From an uncultured Rhodanobacteraceae bacterium (GTDB lineage Bacteria; Pseudomonadota; Gammaproteobacteria; Xanthomonadales; Rhodanobacteraceae), in contig CALFNI010000440.1 of NCBI GenBank assembly GCA_937902695.1, positions 1 to 5,786 on the forward strand: 5,786 bases of DNA. The letters run 5' to 3'. Positions within the stretch are counted from its first letter, which is position 1; each line of letters begins with the position of its first letter. Below the pieces are notes generated by a model. The model saw only the letters and a list, made by a program, of their open reading frames with translations. It had not been told where the DNA came from and made no database searches. Positions 1 to 5,297 of the stretch are shown one piece after another. The position numbers and the translations under genes are program-made.

Positions 1-51
1 GCCGAAGAGCTCACCGGGGTCACCTACTCGCTGACGCGCGATCCGGCGTAG
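1..51 (+). CDS. Possible 3' end of a convergent gene (unidentified)
   Basis: The window opens in a + strand frame of 16 sense codons ending at TAG (49-51), with the C-terminal residues AEELTGVTYSLTRDPA. Third positions are nearly all G or C, as expected for coding DNA here. However, the wobble phase coincides with that of the flgA frame on the other strand, so the base-composition signal cannot say which strand is or was coding. The stop codon lies in the loop of a hairpin (39-63), and the frame faces flgA tail to tail. I do not recognise the product. The alternative is that these bases are decayed 3' sequence of flgA and the open frame is chance. Confidence 0.25.
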   Translation, partial: AEELTGVTYSLTRDPA

Positions 52-63
52 CGCGCCGGATCG
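39..63. terminator. Hairpin between convergent ends; possible terminator without a U-tract
   Basis: A perfect 10-bp inverted repeat pairs 39-48 (CGATCCGGCG) with 54-63 (CGCCGGATCG) around the 5-nt loop TAGCG. It sits between the end of flgA (stop at 72-74 on the - strand) and the stop of the possible convergent frame (49-51). A bidirectional terminator is the obvious reading of that position. Neither flank has a run of T or A, so a classical Rho-independent terminator is not shown; an mRNA 3'-end stabiliser or chance are alternatives. Confidence 0.4.
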
Positions 64-71
64 TCGAGATG

Positions 72-623
72 TCAGTAGCCGAGCTGCAGCCCGTCGCGCT
101 CGGCGAGCTCGGTGGTGTCGCCGTCGACGACATCGCCGCGGACGAGCGCGTGTTTCGCGACGAGCACCGGCTTGAAAAGCGAGACACGCAGCGCCACCGC
201 GACGCTCCACGGATTCGCGGGATCGGTGCAGCGCACGCCCACGGTCGCGCGCGCGCCGGCGAGTTTCCTGCCGACCAGCTCCGATGCGAGCTCGCCGCCG
301 CAAGGCGTGACGTTCGTGCGTCTGTCGAAGGGCAGGGCTTCGACATCGATGCGCGCGCCGTCGGCATCCGGCAGCGCGCGCACCAGCGCGATCGCGTGCC
401 CGGCGGCCTCGTCGAGCGGCGTCGCGAAAGCCGGCGCGACCAGCGCGAGCGCGACGATCAGCGCCGTCAAAATCCCGACAGCGCGAAAGCGCATCGCACG
501 CGCGAGCGCTCGCGCGCCACCGCGCGCACCGCGTGCCCGAGCATACGCACGCGCGCGTTCGCGCGCGTGTGCGCGGAGCACTGCTTTGCGCGCGGGGCCG
601 TCGGGGCGGTTCGTGCCGTTCAT
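72..623 (-). CDS. flgA: Flagellar P-ring chaperone FlgA, apparently C-terminally truncated
   Basis: FlgA is a periplasmic chaperone that helps FlgI assemble into the flagellar P-ring. The 183-aa product has an Arg/Ala-rich extension (residues 1-43, with Arg residues continuing to 47), then a Sec signal sequence starting MRFRAVGILTALIV (44-67, predicted cut after AFA). The FlgA-type N-terminal domain follows, with Cys108 and Cys132 in the family pattern 'C...VRC...PW', and then the start of the SAF-type segment (LFKPVLVAKHALVRGDVV). The frame stops at LQLGY, where FlgA proteins normally continue for roughly 70-100 residues. The mature part would be about 116 aa, much shorter than usual. I chose ATG 623 because GAGGA (630-634) lies 6 nt upstream and a sigma-54 promoter lies just beyond. 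ATG 494 would give a textbook signal peptide (140 aa in total) but has no Shine-Dalgarno. The gene is divergent from flgB, as in many flagellar clusters. Family assignment is firm; whether this truncated form works is uncertain. Confidence 0.8.
   Translation of the reverse strand: MNGTNRPDGPARKAVLRAHARERARAYARARGARGGARALARAMRFRAVGILTALIVALALVAPAFATPLDEAAGHAIALVRALPDADGARIDVEALPFDRRTNVTPCGGELASELVGRKLAGARATVGVRCTDPANPWSVAVALRVSLFKPVLVAKHALVRGDVVDGDTTELAERDGLQLGY
548..569. repeat. CG-rich palindrome / alternating purine-pyrimidine tract inside flgA
   Basis: The 10-bp arms 548-557 and 560-569 are exact inverted repeats around TT. The bases around them alternate purine and pyrimidine for 18 bp (541-558) and then 16 bp (560-575), mostly CG steps. 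Such tracts favour Z-DNA or cruciform structure. In the flgA frame they encode the Arg-Ala repeats of the N-terminal extension. Length drift in this low-complexity stretch could have created that extension. Confidence 0.6.
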
Positions 624-629
624 CAAATG

Positions 630-634
630 TCCTC
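630..634 (-). promoter_or_regulatory. Ribosome binding site deciding the flgA start
   Basis: On the - strand GAGGA is followed by the six bases CATTTG and then ATG (623-621). This is near-ideal spacing, whereas the downstream ATG at 494 is preceded only by CG-rich sequence with no purine-rich match. It therefore supports translation of FlgA from 623 despite the long n-region this gives the signal sequence. Confidence 0.7.
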
Positions 635-661
635 GCACGTTTGTGCCTGCGCGACGACAGG

Positions 662-677
662 AGCAAGGCACGTGCCA
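662..677 (-). promoter_or_regulatory. Sigma-54 (RpoN) promoter for flgA
   Basis: The - strand reads TGGCACGTGCCTTGCT, an exact match to the RpoN consensus TGGCACG-N4-TTGCW, with the -24 GG and -12 GC separated by 10 nt. Transcription would begin about 12 nt beyond the GC, near 651. That leaves a leader of roughly 28 nt containing the GAGGA site and ATG 623. Sigma-54 control requires an AAA+ activator; in polar-flagellated gammaproteobacteria this is FleQ or FlrA/FlrC. The activator for this organism is not visible in the window. Confidence 0.85.
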
Positions 678-855
678 CGCGCGCCGCGGCGTGGTTTTCC
701 GCGTATCTGGCGAGCGGGCGTCCCGACGCCGACGGTTTTCCGACGCGCGCCGCGCCGCAATGCGTTCCGATGCATTTTCCACGCGTGCGCCGAAAGCCGT
801 GAAACGCAGCCGTGGCGCGGGTTCCAGGGCATTTAGATCGCACGGTTTCTGTCCG
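678..855. other. Divergent control region between the two sigma-54 promoters
   Basis: No gene is supported here. This 178-bp stretch separates the flgA and flgB promoters and is where activator sites would be expected. It contains three TTTTCC blocks at 695-700, 736-741 and 775-780; the first two are within a shared GGTTTTCCG (693-701 and 734-742). Their starts are 41 and 39 bp apart, close to four helical turns. A short inverted repeat, AATGC (759-763) and GCATT (772-776), overlaps the third block. Activator binding is inference only; I cannot match the blocks to a known FleQ or FlrC site. Confidence 0.4.
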
Positions 856-871
856 TGGCATAGCTGTTGCT
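856..871 (+). promoter_or_regulatory. Sigma-54 (RpoN) promoter for the flgB operon
   Basis: TGGCATAGCTGTTGCT matches TGGCACG-N4-TTGCW at all but two specified positions. It keeps the -24 GG (857-858) and -12 GC (869-870) with the required 10-nt separation. Transcription would start near 882, giving a leader of about 25 nt that includes the flgB Shine-Dalgarno GGAGG (896-900). It is the only strong promoter-like sequence seen upstream of the flgB-flgH run, so the genes are likely co-transcribed from here. Confidence 0.8.
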
Positions 872-906
872 ACGCCGGGTCCCGACGAATCCGGCGGAGG
901 ACCGCC

Positions 907-1296
907 ATGACTGAGCCAACCGATCTCTTCGGCATCCACACGCAGGCGCTCGCGCTCTGGCAGCGCCGTGCCGAGGTGCTGTCGACGAATCTCGCGAACG
1001 CGGACACGCCGAACTACCAGGCGCGCGACATCGATTTCCGCGCGGCGCTCGGCGCGGCAACGCCCGGATCGCTGCCGCTCGCGGCGCCCTCGCAGGGACA
1101 GATCGACACGTCCGCGCCGGGCGCCACCGAATCGCTGAAGTATCGCGTGCCGATGCAGCCGTCGCTCGACGGCAACACGGTCGACGCCGAAACCGAGCAG
1201 TCGGCATTCGCCGAAAACTCGGTGCGGTACCAGGCGAGCCTCACGTTCATCAACGCGCAGATCCGCATGTTGCGCACGGCGATCACCGGGAGCTGA
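907..1296 (+). CDS. flgB: Flagellar proximal rod protein FlgB
   Basis: FlgB is a rod subunit at the base of the flagellar axle, exported by the flagellar type III system and adjacent to the MS-ring/FliE end. The 129-aa product is normal in size. It carries the N-terminal rod signature LSTNLANADTPNYQARDIDF (residues 25-44), a variable middle rich in Pro, Ala and Ser (50-75), and a C-terminal amphipathic helix (about 97-126) ending RMLRTAIT, as the axial D0 helix should. ATG 907 is fixed by GGAGG (896-900), 6 nt upstream; the same frame stays open further upstream, but that stretch is the promoter region and the antisense of flgA. This is the first gene of the operon, and its stop is followed after 2 nt by the flgC start, suggesting translational coupling. 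Confidence is high. Confidence 0.96.
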   Translation: MTEPTDLFGIHTQALALWQRRAEVLSTNLANADTPNYQARDIDFRAALGAATPGSLPLAAPSQGQIDTSAPGATESLKYRVPMQPSLDGNTVDAETEQSAFAENSVRYQASLTFINAQIRMLRTAITGS

Positions 1297-1298
1297 CG

Positions 1299-1712
1299 AT
1301 GTCGTTCTTCCGCATCTTCGACACCGCCGGCAGCGCGATGAGCGCGCAGTCGGTGCGTCTCAACACGACGGCGTCGAATCTCGCGAATGCCGACACGGTC
1401 GCCTCCTCGCCCGACGCCGCGTACCGCGCGAAGGAGCCCGTTTTCGCGGCGATCCAGCAGGGGCTCGGCAGGAACGCCGAAACCTCGGGCGTGCGCGTCG
1501 CGGGCATCAGCGAAAGCCAGCTCCCGATCGGCAGCCGCTTCGAGCCCGGCAATCCGATGGCGAACGAGGACGGTTACGTGTTCACGCCGAACGTCAATCC
1601 GGTCGACGAGCTGGTGAACATGATCTCGGCCTCGCGTGCGTACCAGAACGATGTCGAGGTCATGAACAGCGCCAAGCAGCTGATGCTGAAAACGCTCGAG
1701 CTCGGCAAGTAA
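1299..1712 (+). CDS. flgC: Flagellar proximal rod protein FlgC
   Basis: FlgC is a proximal rod subunit that stacks with FlgB and FlgF. The 137-aa length is typical. Visible features are the N-terminal axial helix with TTASNLANADT (residues 23-33), a short loop ending in AAYRAKEPVF (40-49), and the highly characteristic C-terminal stretch VNPVDELVNMISASRAYQND (99-118) followed by VEVMNSAKQLMLKTL. The loop reads TVASSPDAAYR, which matches the usual family arrangement. ATG 1299 lies 2 nt after the flgB stop, and GGGAG (1288-1292) inside the flgB end is 6 nt upstream, so flgC is probably translated by coupled re-initiation. No anomaly is seen. Confidence 0.96.
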   Translation: MSFFRIFDTAGSAMSAQSVRLNTTASNLANADTVASSPDAAYRAKEPVFAAIQQGLGRNAETSGVRVAGISESQLPIGSRFEPGNPMANEDGYVFTPNVNPVDELVNMISASRAYQNDVEVMNSAKQLMLKTLELGK

Positions 1713-1724
1713 CGGACGATCCAC

Positions 1725-2438
1725 ATGACGACCGACATCAATTCGATCCTCAACTCGGCCAACTCGGCGTATTCGCAACAGCAGGGCGCGAAGACGAGCG
1801 GCAGCGACCTGACGCAGAGCGATTTCCTGCGCCTGATGGCGACGCAGCTCCGCTCGCAGGACCCCTCGCAACCGATGGATCCATCGAGCTTCTTCAACCA
1901 GCTGACGCAGTTCAGCCTCGTTTCCGGCATGCAGGGCCTGCAGACGTCGTTCAACACGCTGGCGCAGACGCTGCAGTCGAACGCGAACATCAAGCCGAGC
2001 GACCTGCTCGGGCACAGGATCATGTTCCAGTCCTCGCGCGCGGTGCTCGGCCCTGCCGACGGCGGCACGGGGCCCGGCACCGGTACCGGCGGCAACACGC
2101 TCCAGGGTGCCGTGGCGGTTCCTGCCAACGCTACGTCCGTGACGGTGCAGGTCAAGGATTCTTCGGGCGCCGTCGTGAAAACGATCGATCTTGGATCGGC
2201 CGCGGCCGGCACGACCGATTTCAGCTGGAACGGGCAGGGCGACGACGGCGCGACATTGCCCGCCGGCACGTATTCGATCAGCGCCACCGCGATCGTCGGC
2301 GGCGCGCCGCAGACCGCGCCCACGTATACCTCCGCGAACGTCGAAGGCGTCAGCCTCGGCGCGAACGGCTCCGCGCCGATGATCGACGTCGGCGCGCTTG
2401 GGCAGATTCCGATGTCCCAAGTTTTCGAAATCATCTGA
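1725..2438 (+). CDS. flgD: Flagellar hook-capping protein FlgD
   Basis: FlgD forms the temporary cap at the tip of the growing hook, directs assembly of FlgE, and is later replaced by FlgK. The 237-aa product begins with a low-complexity Ser/Gln export region (1-28). Next comes the conserved core FLRLMATQLRSQDPSQPMDP (34-53) with FNQLTQFS. After this are a tudor-like part from about 93, a FlgD Ig/FnIII-like domain (about 133-192, with VQVKDSSGAVVKTI and SWNGQGDDGATLPAGTY), and a closing segment ending QIPMSQVFEII. A Gly/Thr-rich insert at 109-124 (GPADGGTGPGTGTGG) sits between the two C-terminal parts and looks like a flexible linker. The gap to flgC is 12 nt. The Shine-Dalgarno is weak (GGA at 1714-1716), so translation may depend on coupling. 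It lies in its usual place before flgE. Confidence 0.95.
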   Translation: MTTDINSILNSANSAYSQQQGAKTSGSDLTQSDFLRLMATQLRSQDPSQPMDPSSFFNQLTQFSLVSGMQGLQTSFNTLAQTLQSNANIKPSDLLGHRIMFQSSRAVLGPADGGTGPGTGTGGNTLQGAVAVPANATSVTVQVKDSSGAVVKTIDLGSAAAGTTDFSWNGQGDDGATLPAGTYSISATAIVGGAPQTAPTYTSANVEGVSLGANGSAPMIDVGALGQIPMSQVFEII

Positions 2439-2462
2439 TCATCCCAGAGGGGAATCGCAGAC

Positions 2463-3677
2463 ATGCCTTTCAACGTTGCACTCAGTGGTTTGAACGCGGC
2501 CACGGCCGATCTCGAAGTCATCTCGAACAACATCGCGAACGTCAACACGACGGGCTTCAAGGGCTCGCGCGCCGAGTTCGCCGATCTCTTCGCCGCGAGC
2601 AATGTCGGCTCGGGCCGCACGCAAGCCGGCGGCGGCGTCCGCCTCGTCGACATCGCGCAGCAGTTCTCGCAGGGCAGCGTCGAATACACCTCGAGCGGCC
2701 TCGACATGGCGATCACCGGCGAGGGCTTCTTCACGCTCAAGAACGATTCGGGCTACACGTACACGCGCGCCGGCAACTTCCAGGTCGACCAGGACGGCAA
2801 CGTCGTCTCGCCGCAGGGCGGCTTCCTGCAGGTCTATCCGCCGAACGGCGCCGGCGGCTTCGACACGGGCTCGCTCTCGAACCTCACGATCGCCTCGATG
2901 ACCGGCGCGCCGCAGGCGACCGACTCGGCGACATTCAACCTCAACCTTCCGGCCAGCGACGCGCCGCCGGCGACGACGCCGTTCGATCCGAACGATCCGA
3001 CCAGCTACAACCGGTCCGCGCCGTTCACCGTGTACGACTCGCTCGGCGCGTCGCACTCGGCGACCGTCTACTACGTCAACACGGCGCCCGGCCAGTGGAC
3101 GGCGAATCTCTACGTCGACGGCACGTCGATGGGCTCGCAGCCGATCGGGTTCGACCAGAACGGCGTGCTGACGACGCCCGCCGGCGGCCAGCTCGCGTTC
3201 ACCGGCTTCACGCCGCCGAACGGCGCAGCGCCGATGGACATCAACATCGACATGTCGGCGATCACGCAGTACGGCGACACCTGGGATCCCGGCACGATCA
3301 CGCAGAACGGCTACGCGCCGGGCAAGGTCACCGGCATCGACATCGACCAGAACGGCATCGTCTCGGCACGCTTCTCGAACGGCCAGACCAAGGCGCTCGG
3401 CCAGCTCGCGCTCGCCGATTTCCAAAACGCGCAGGGCCTCAAGAACGTCGGCAACACGCAGTGGGTCGAGACCGCGCAGTCGGGCCAGGTCATCCGCGGC
3501 GCGGCGGGCACCGGCGATTTCGGCGCCGTGCAGTCGGGCGCGCTCGAAGATTCGAACGTCGACCTGACCTCGCAGCTCGTCAACATGATCAAGGCGCAGC
3601 GCAACTACCAGGCGAATGCGCAGTCGATCTCGACCGACGACAAGATGACGCAGACGATCCTCAACATCCGTAACTGA
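2463..3677 (+). CDS. flgE: Flagellar hook protein FlgE
   Basis: FlgE polymerises into the flexible hook that joins rod and filament. The 404-aa product is in the normal range. The N-terminal D0/Dc region has [12 protein letters not shown] and [20 protein letters not shown] (residues 21-40). Around 79-105 is the D1 pattern '[16 protein letters not shown] ... YTRAGNF'. A variable D2 surface domain covers about 145-290, including [17 protein letters not shown] (183-199). The C-terminal D1/D0 part follows: [20 protein letters not shown] (358-377), then [14 protein letters not shown] and a terminal helix ending NIRN. ATG 2463 is preceded by GAGGGGAA (2447-2454), the strongest ribosome binding site in the operon, as suits the most abundantly needed product here. 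The gap to flgD is 24 nt. No truncation or frameshift is visible. Confidence 0.97.
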   Translation: MPFNVALSGLNAATADLEVISNNIANVNTTGFKGSRAEFADLFAASNVGSGRTQAGGGVRLVDIAQQFSQGSVEYTSSGLDMAITGEGFFTLKNDSGYTYTRAGNFQVDQDGNVVSPQGGFLQVYPPNGAGGFDTGSLSNLTIASMTGAPQATDSATFNLNLPASDAPPATTPFDPNDPTSYNRSAPFTVYDSLGASHSATVYYVNTAPGQWTANLYVDGTSMGSQPIGFDQNGVLTTPAGGQLAFTGFTPPNGAAPMDINIDMSAITQYGDTWDPGTITQNGYAPGKVTGIDIDQNGIVSARFSNGQTKALGQLALADFQNAQGLKNVGNTQWVETAQSGQVIRGAAGTGDFGAVQSGALEDSNVDLTSQLVNMIKAQRNYQANAQSISTDDKMTQTILNIRN

Positions 3678-3685
3678 TCGATCAG
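3674..3685. repeat. 12-bp palindrome over the flgE stop codon
   Basis: CTGATCGATCAG is a perfect palindrome that includes the flgE stop TGA (3675-3677). It begins the longest gap between the consecutive rod/hook genes (44 nt, 3678-3721). A second short pair, GATCA (3680-3684) with TGATC (3693-3697), overlaps it. There is no T-run, so it is not a recognisable terminator. It could modestly affect mRNA processing between flgE and flgF, or be chance. Confidence 0.3.
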
Positions 3686-3721
3686 CAACTAGTGATCTGA
3701 CGAAAGGGCCAGGAGAAGATC

Positions 3722-4462
3722 GTGGATCGTTCGCTATACGTCGCGATGACCGGTGCGGGGCAGACGCTGCAGGCGCAGTCGTCGGTCGCGCACAACCTCG
3801 CCAATGCGAACACGACCGGCTTCAAGGCCGAGATGGCCGCGTTCCAGAGCGTGCCGGTGCAGGGCGCCGGCCTTTCGACGCGCGTCAACGCGGTTTCGCA
3901 GGGGCTCGGCGCCGATTTTTCGCCCGGCGCCGAAACGTCCACGGGGCGCGAGCTCGACATCGCCGTGCGCGGACAGGGCTGGATCGCCGTGCAGGCGCCG
4001 GACGGTTCCGAGGCGTACACGCGCGCCGGCGATCTCACGATCGACAGCGAAGGCGTGCTGACCACGGCATCGGGGCATCCGGTGCTCGGCGACGGCGGTC
4101 CGATCACGCTGCCGCCGTATTCGAAGCTCGACATCGGCTCGGACGGATCGATCGCGCTCGTGCCGCTCGGCCAGGGCGCGACGACGGTGTCGACGGCGGG
4201 CACGATCAAGCTCGTCAATCCCGATCCCGCCAACCTCGAACGCGGTCTCGACGGATTGATGCGCACGAAGGACGGCTCCACGCCGGACGCGGATTCCTCG
4301 GTAAAGCTCGCGTCGGGCGCACTCGAAGCGAGCAACGTCAATCCGTCGATCGCGCTGGTGCGCATGATCGAGCTCTCGCGCCAGTTCGAGATGCAGATGC
4401 AGGGCGTCAAGAACGCCGACGAAAACGCGCAGGCCGCGACGCGGCTCCTGCAAGCCGGCTGA
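3722..4462 (+). CDS. flgF: Flagellar proximal rod protein FlgF
   Basis: FlgF is a rod subunit located between FlgC and the distal rod FlgG. The 246-aa product starts at GTG (3722); the site is supported by AGGAGA (3711-3716) with 5 nt spacing and by the family's typical N-terminus [19 protein letters not shown]. The rod signature [20 protein letters not shown] spans residues 22-41. The central D1 pattern is [18 protein letters not shown] (73-90) with [11 protein letters not shown], and the C-terminal axial segment is [20 protein letters not shown] (198-217) followed by [10 protein letters not shown]. FlgF is distinguished from FlgG by this [10 protein letters not shown] variant in place of the usual TQRAYE motif and by the lack of the FlgG-specific loop. 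It follows flgE by 44 nt and precedes flgG by 20 nt. Confidence 0.96.
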   Translation: MDRSLYVAMTGAGQTLQAQSSVAHNLANANTTGFKAEMAAFQSVPVQGAGLSTRVNAVSQGLGADFSPGAETSTGRELDIAVRGQGWIAVQAPDGSEAYTRAGDLTIDSEGVLTTASGHPVLGDGGPITLPPYSKLDIGSDGSIALVPLGQGATTVSTAGTIKLVNPDPANLERGLDGLMRTKDGSTPDADSSVKLASGALEASNVNPSIALVRMIELSRQFEMQMQGVKNADENAQAATRLLQAG

Positions 4463-4482
4463 CGCCGACAAGGAGACTCACG

Positions 4483-5268
4483 ATGTTCTCTTCACTCTGG
4501 ATCGCCAAGACCGGCCTCGATGCGCAGCAGACGCGCATGGCGGTCACGTCGAACAATCTTGCCAACGTCAACACGACGGGCTTCAAGCGCTCGCGCGCGG
4601 CGTTCGAGGATCTCATGTACCAGAACGATCGCCAGCCCGGCGCACAGAGCTCGCAGGCGACGCAGGTTCCGGCCGGCACGATGGTCGGCACGGGCGTGCG
4701 CGTCGTCGGCACGGAAAAGCTCTTCTCGCAGGGCGAGCTCGTGCAGACGAACAATCCGCTCGACATCGCCGTGCAGGGTCGCGGCATGTTCCAGGTCACG
4801 ATGCCGGACGGGACGGTCGCCTACACGCGCGACGGCTCGTTTCATCTCAACTCGGACGGCCAGATCGTCACGAACTCGGGTTATCCGCTCGAGCCGGCGC
4901 TGACCGTTCCGGCGAACGCGCAGAGCGTCACGATCGGCAGCGACGGCACCGTCAGCGTCGCGCTGCCGGGCCAGGCCGCGCCGGCGCAGATCGGCAGCGT
5001 GCAGACCGCCGATTTCATCAATCCAGCCGGCCTCGAGGCGCGCGGCGAGAACCTCTTCGTCGAGACCGCATCGAGCGGCGCGCCGCAGACCGGCACGCCC
5101 GGGCTCAACGGCCTCGGCACGATCACGCAAGGATCGCTCGAAAGCTCGAACGTCAACGTCGTCGAAGAGCTCGTCAACATGATCGAGACGCAGCGCGCCT
5201 ACGAGATGAACTCGAAGGCGATCTCGGCGAGCGATCAGATGCTGCAGTACATGACCTCGCATACCTAA
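4483..5268 (+). CDS. flgG: Flagellar distal rod protein FlgG
   Basis: FlgG builds the distal rod that runs through the P- and L-rings to the hook. The 261-aa length is typical. The N-terminus [20 protein letters not shown] leads into [20 protein letters not shown] (23-42). Next is the FlgG-specific segment [20 protein letters not shown] (43-62), related to the L-stretch that stiffens the rod, then [18 protein letters not shown] (69-86), [15 protein letters not shown] (91-105) and AYTRDGSF. The C-terminus has [20 protein letters not shown] (216-235) followed by [23 protein letters not shown] 4483 has AGGAG (4471-4475) 7 nt upstream. It shares a 24-nt identical stretch with flgE (4564-4587 and 2538-2561) encoding the common axial motif, as expected for paralogous axial proteins. 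It lies between flgF and flgH in the usual order. Confidence 0.97.
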   Translation: MFSSLWIAKTGLDAQQTRMAVTSNNLANVNTTGFKRSRAAFEDLMYQNDRQPGAQSSQATQVPAGTMVGTGVRVVGTEKLFSQGELVQTNNPLDIAVQGRGMFQVTMPDGTVAYTRDGSFHLNSDGQIVTNSGYPLEPALTVPANAQSVTIGSDGTVSVALPGQAAPAQIGSVQTADFINPAGLEARGENLFVETASSGAPQTGTPGLNGLGTITQGSLESSNVNVVEELVNMIETQRAYEMNSKAISASDQMLQYMTSHT

Positions 5269-5297
5269 CCTGATACGACCATCGAACGGGAACAGCC

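Noticed and set aside
69..836. Long + strand open frames across the flgA and promoter region (69-836 and the upstream part of 112-1296)
   Set aside because: They are antisense to flgA or run through the promoter region, have Arg/Ala-rich composition typical of shadow frames in GC-rich DNA, and show no recognisable domain. Only the 907-1296 part of the second is real (FlgB).
2538..2561. 24-nt identity between flgE (2538-2561) and flgG (4564-4587)
   Set aside because: It encodes the shared axial-protein motif NVNTTGFK in paralogues with the same codon preference; conservation explains it without recent recombination.
1014..2740. Long - strand frames (468 and 388 aa) antisense to flgB-flgE
   Set aside because: They lie opposite unmistakable flagellar genes, have shadow-type composition and no ribosome binding site or domain signature. 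They arise because strong GC3 bias removes stops on the opposite strand.
3674..3721. Possible terminator or internal promoter in the flgE-flgF gap
   Set aside because: The palindrome has no T-run, and I found neither a GG-N10-GC element nor a convincing -35/-10 pair in these bases.
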